From Clostridia bacterium (lineage in GTDB: Bacteria; Bacillota; Clostridia; RGIG8785): a stretch of DNA of 7,827 nt. This document shows positions 6,614-7,827 of this stretch, piece by piece. The DNA is taken from the NCBI GenBank assembly GCA_017620795.1, contig JAGAUM010000209.1, forward strand, positions 1-7,827, given 5' to 3'. The notes under the pieces are model-generated. The model was not told where the DNA came from and searched no databases. It saw only the letters and a program-made list of their open reading frames with translations. Every line of letters begins with the position of its first letter. Position 1 is the stretch's first letter. A program made the position numbers and the translations under genes.

Positions 6614-7756
6614 ATGGCAGAAAAAAGAGATTATTACGAGGTTCTGGGGCTTTCAAAGGGCGCGAGCGACGATGAAATAAAACGCGCTTTTAAAAAGATG
6701 GCTAAAAAGTATCACCCCGACTTAAATCCAGGAAATAAGGAAGCTGAGGCTAAGTTTAAGGAAATTAACGAAGCCTACGGAGTTTTGTCCGACGCTGAGA
6801 AAAAGTCGCGCTATGACCAGTTCGGTCATGCCGGTGTTGACCCGTCCTACGGCGGCGGTGGCGGCGGCGCTGGAGGCTTTGGCGATTTCGGCGGCTTTGG
6901 CGGCTTCGGAGATATTTTTGAAACATTTTTCGGAGGCGGAATGGGCGGCAGCTCACGACGTGCAAACGCGCCTGCAAAGGGTGAGGATATACACCTCAGA
7001 CTTAACATAGAATTTAATGATGCGGCTTTTGGCTGTGAAAAAGAAATACATTATACGCGCCGCTGTACATGTAAGTCCTGCAAGGGAACAGGCGCTAAGG
7101 GCGGAACCGAGCTTGAAACCTGCCCGCAGTGTTCGGGAAGAGGCGTTATTTCTTCTGTTCAGCGCACAATTTTGGGCAATGTACAGTCTCAGCGTACCTG
7201 TCCGTCCTGTTCGGGAACCGGCAAAAGAATAAAGACTCCCTGTCCGGACTGCCACGGCGGTATTGTGACAGAAAGCAAAAATACAAAAGTAAAGATACCT
7301 GCCGGTATTGACAACGGTCAGACGCTGACGCTGCGTGAACAGGGAAATTCCGGCAGAAACGGCGGTCCCGCGGGAGATGTTTATATTACGTTGTCCGTTG
7401 CGCCGCATAGAATTTTTGACAGACGCGGCAACGATATCTACTGTGAAATTCCGATTTCTTTTACAGATGCCGCGCTGGGCTGTGAAATGACCGTTCCGAC
7501 GCTGGACGGCAAGATAAAGTACAACGTGCCGGAGGGTACGCAGACTGACAGTACGTTTAGGTTTAAGGGCAAGGGCGTGCCAAAGCTTGGCAGCAAAAGC
7601 CGCGGAGATATGTATGTCACCGTAACTGTTGAGATACCGAAAAATCTTACAGGAAAGCAAAAAGAGCTGCTGCGGAAATTTGCAGAGACGGTTACGGATA
7701 AAAATCTTGAAAAGAAAACATCATTTTTCCAGAAGCTGAACAATATGTTCAAATAA
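6614..7756 (+). CDS. dnaJ: Chaperone protein DnaJ (Hsp40)
   Basis: DnaJ is the class A J-protein that delivers unfolded clients to DnaK and stimulates its ATPase. The 380-residue protein has the full architecture: a J domain (about 1-70) with HPD at 34-36 and the [14 protein letters not shown] helix, a Gly/Phe-rich linker (about 78-113), a zinc-finger domain, two C-terminal client-binding beta domains and a short dimerisation tail. The zinc cysteine pairs are C153/C156, C170/C173, C196/C199 and C210/C213. The first three match CxxCxGxG. The fourth reads CPDCHGGI, so the last glycine is replaced. Ribosome binding site AAAGAGGT (6597-6604) lies about 10 bases before the ATG and is weaker than those of hrcA and dnaK. 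It is separated from dnaK by 209 bases and has no promoter I can see, so it probably depends on read-through from the hrcA promoter. Codon use (many ATA, CTT, ACA and AGA) differs from hrcA and grpE. Confidence 0.98.
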   Translation: MAEKRDYYEVLGLSKGASDDEIKRAFKKMAKKYHPDLNPGNKEAEAKFKEINEAYGVLSDAEKKSRYDQFGHAGVDPSYGGGGGGAGGFGDFGGFGGFGDIFETFFGGGMGGSSRRANAPAKGEDIHLRLNIEFNDAAFGCEKEIHYTRRCTCKSCKGTGAKGGTELETCPQCSGRGVISSVQRTILGNVQSQRTCPSCSGTGKRIKTPCPDCHGGIVTESKNTKVKIPAGIDNGQTLTLREQGNSGRNGGPAGDVYITLSVAPHRIFDRRGNDIYCEIPISFTDAALGCEMTVPTLDGKIKYNVPEGTQTDSTFRFKGKGVPKLGSKSRGDMYVTVTVEIPKNLTGKQKELLRKFAETVTDKNLEKKTSFFQKLNNMFK

Positions 7757-7758
7757 AT

Positions 7759-7787
7759 AAAAGCGGGCGAGAAAACGTCCGCTTTTT
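7759..7787 (+). terminator. Intrinsic terminator of the dnaK operon
   Basis: The stem GCGGGCG (7763-7769) pairs with CGTCCGC (7776-7782), with one G-T wobble and an AGAAAA loop. Flanking A7759-A7762 extend it by pairing with the T run 7783-7787. It starts 3 bases after the dnaJ stop codon, and so marks the end of the operon. Confidence 0.9.
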
Positions 7788-7827
7788 GGCGTGTAATGAG
7801 ACTTATTTTCAAAAAAAGGTTGTAAAA

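Noticed and set aside
6953..7660. 235-codon open frame on the - strand opposite dnaJ
   Set aside because: It is antisense to conserved DnaJ domains. Its length follows from dnaJ codon bias, and no protein family features are visible.

Overview
The window carries a complete HrcA-controlled heat-shock chaperone operon, hrcA-grpE-dnaK-dnaJ, all on the + strand. It is preceded by a separately transcribed gene for a large secreted S-layer-homology (SLH) protein. The gene order, the perfect CIRCE operator, the strong AGGAGG-type ribosome binding sites, and a DnaK without the extra N-terminal-domain segment found in proteobacterial homologues all point to a Bacillota (Clostridia-like) bacterium. The SLH surface protein fits a didermic or S-layer-bearing clostridial lineage. 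I cannot name a species.

Layout. Positions 1-97 are AT-rich leader with no gene visible. A sigma-A-type promoter (98-126) drives the SLH gene (165-2870), which ends at a strong intrinsic terminator (2873-2905). A second promoter (2917-2945) with the same extended -10 layout is followed at once by a perfect CIRCE element (2953-2979). Then come hrcA (3002-4069), grpE (4032-4529, starting inside the hrcA end), dnaK (4557-6404), a 209-nt hairpin-rich gap, dnaJ (6614-7756) and a terminator (7759-7787). The last 40 bases hold nothing I can identify.

How the genes work together. HrcA binds CIRCE and represses its own operon until heat or misfolded protein reduces active HrcA. GrpE, DnaK and DnaJ form the Hsp70 cycle: J-protein-stimulated ATP hydrolysis and client capture, followed by GrpE-driven nucleotide exchange. 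The SLH protein is a neighbour, not part of the operon, because a terminator and a new promoter separate them.

The most notable signal is not a new system. It is an abrupt change in codon usage inside dnaK at roughly 5850-5900, within a highly conserved part of the substrate-binding domain. Everything upstream (SLH gene, hrcA, grpE, first ~445 codons of dnaK) shares one codon style. The dnaK tail, the following gap and dnaJ share another. This could be an intragenic recombination joint or a chimeric metagenomic assembly. It should be resolved before the window is treated as one genome. I found no CRISPR array, mobile element, tRNA or rRNA.
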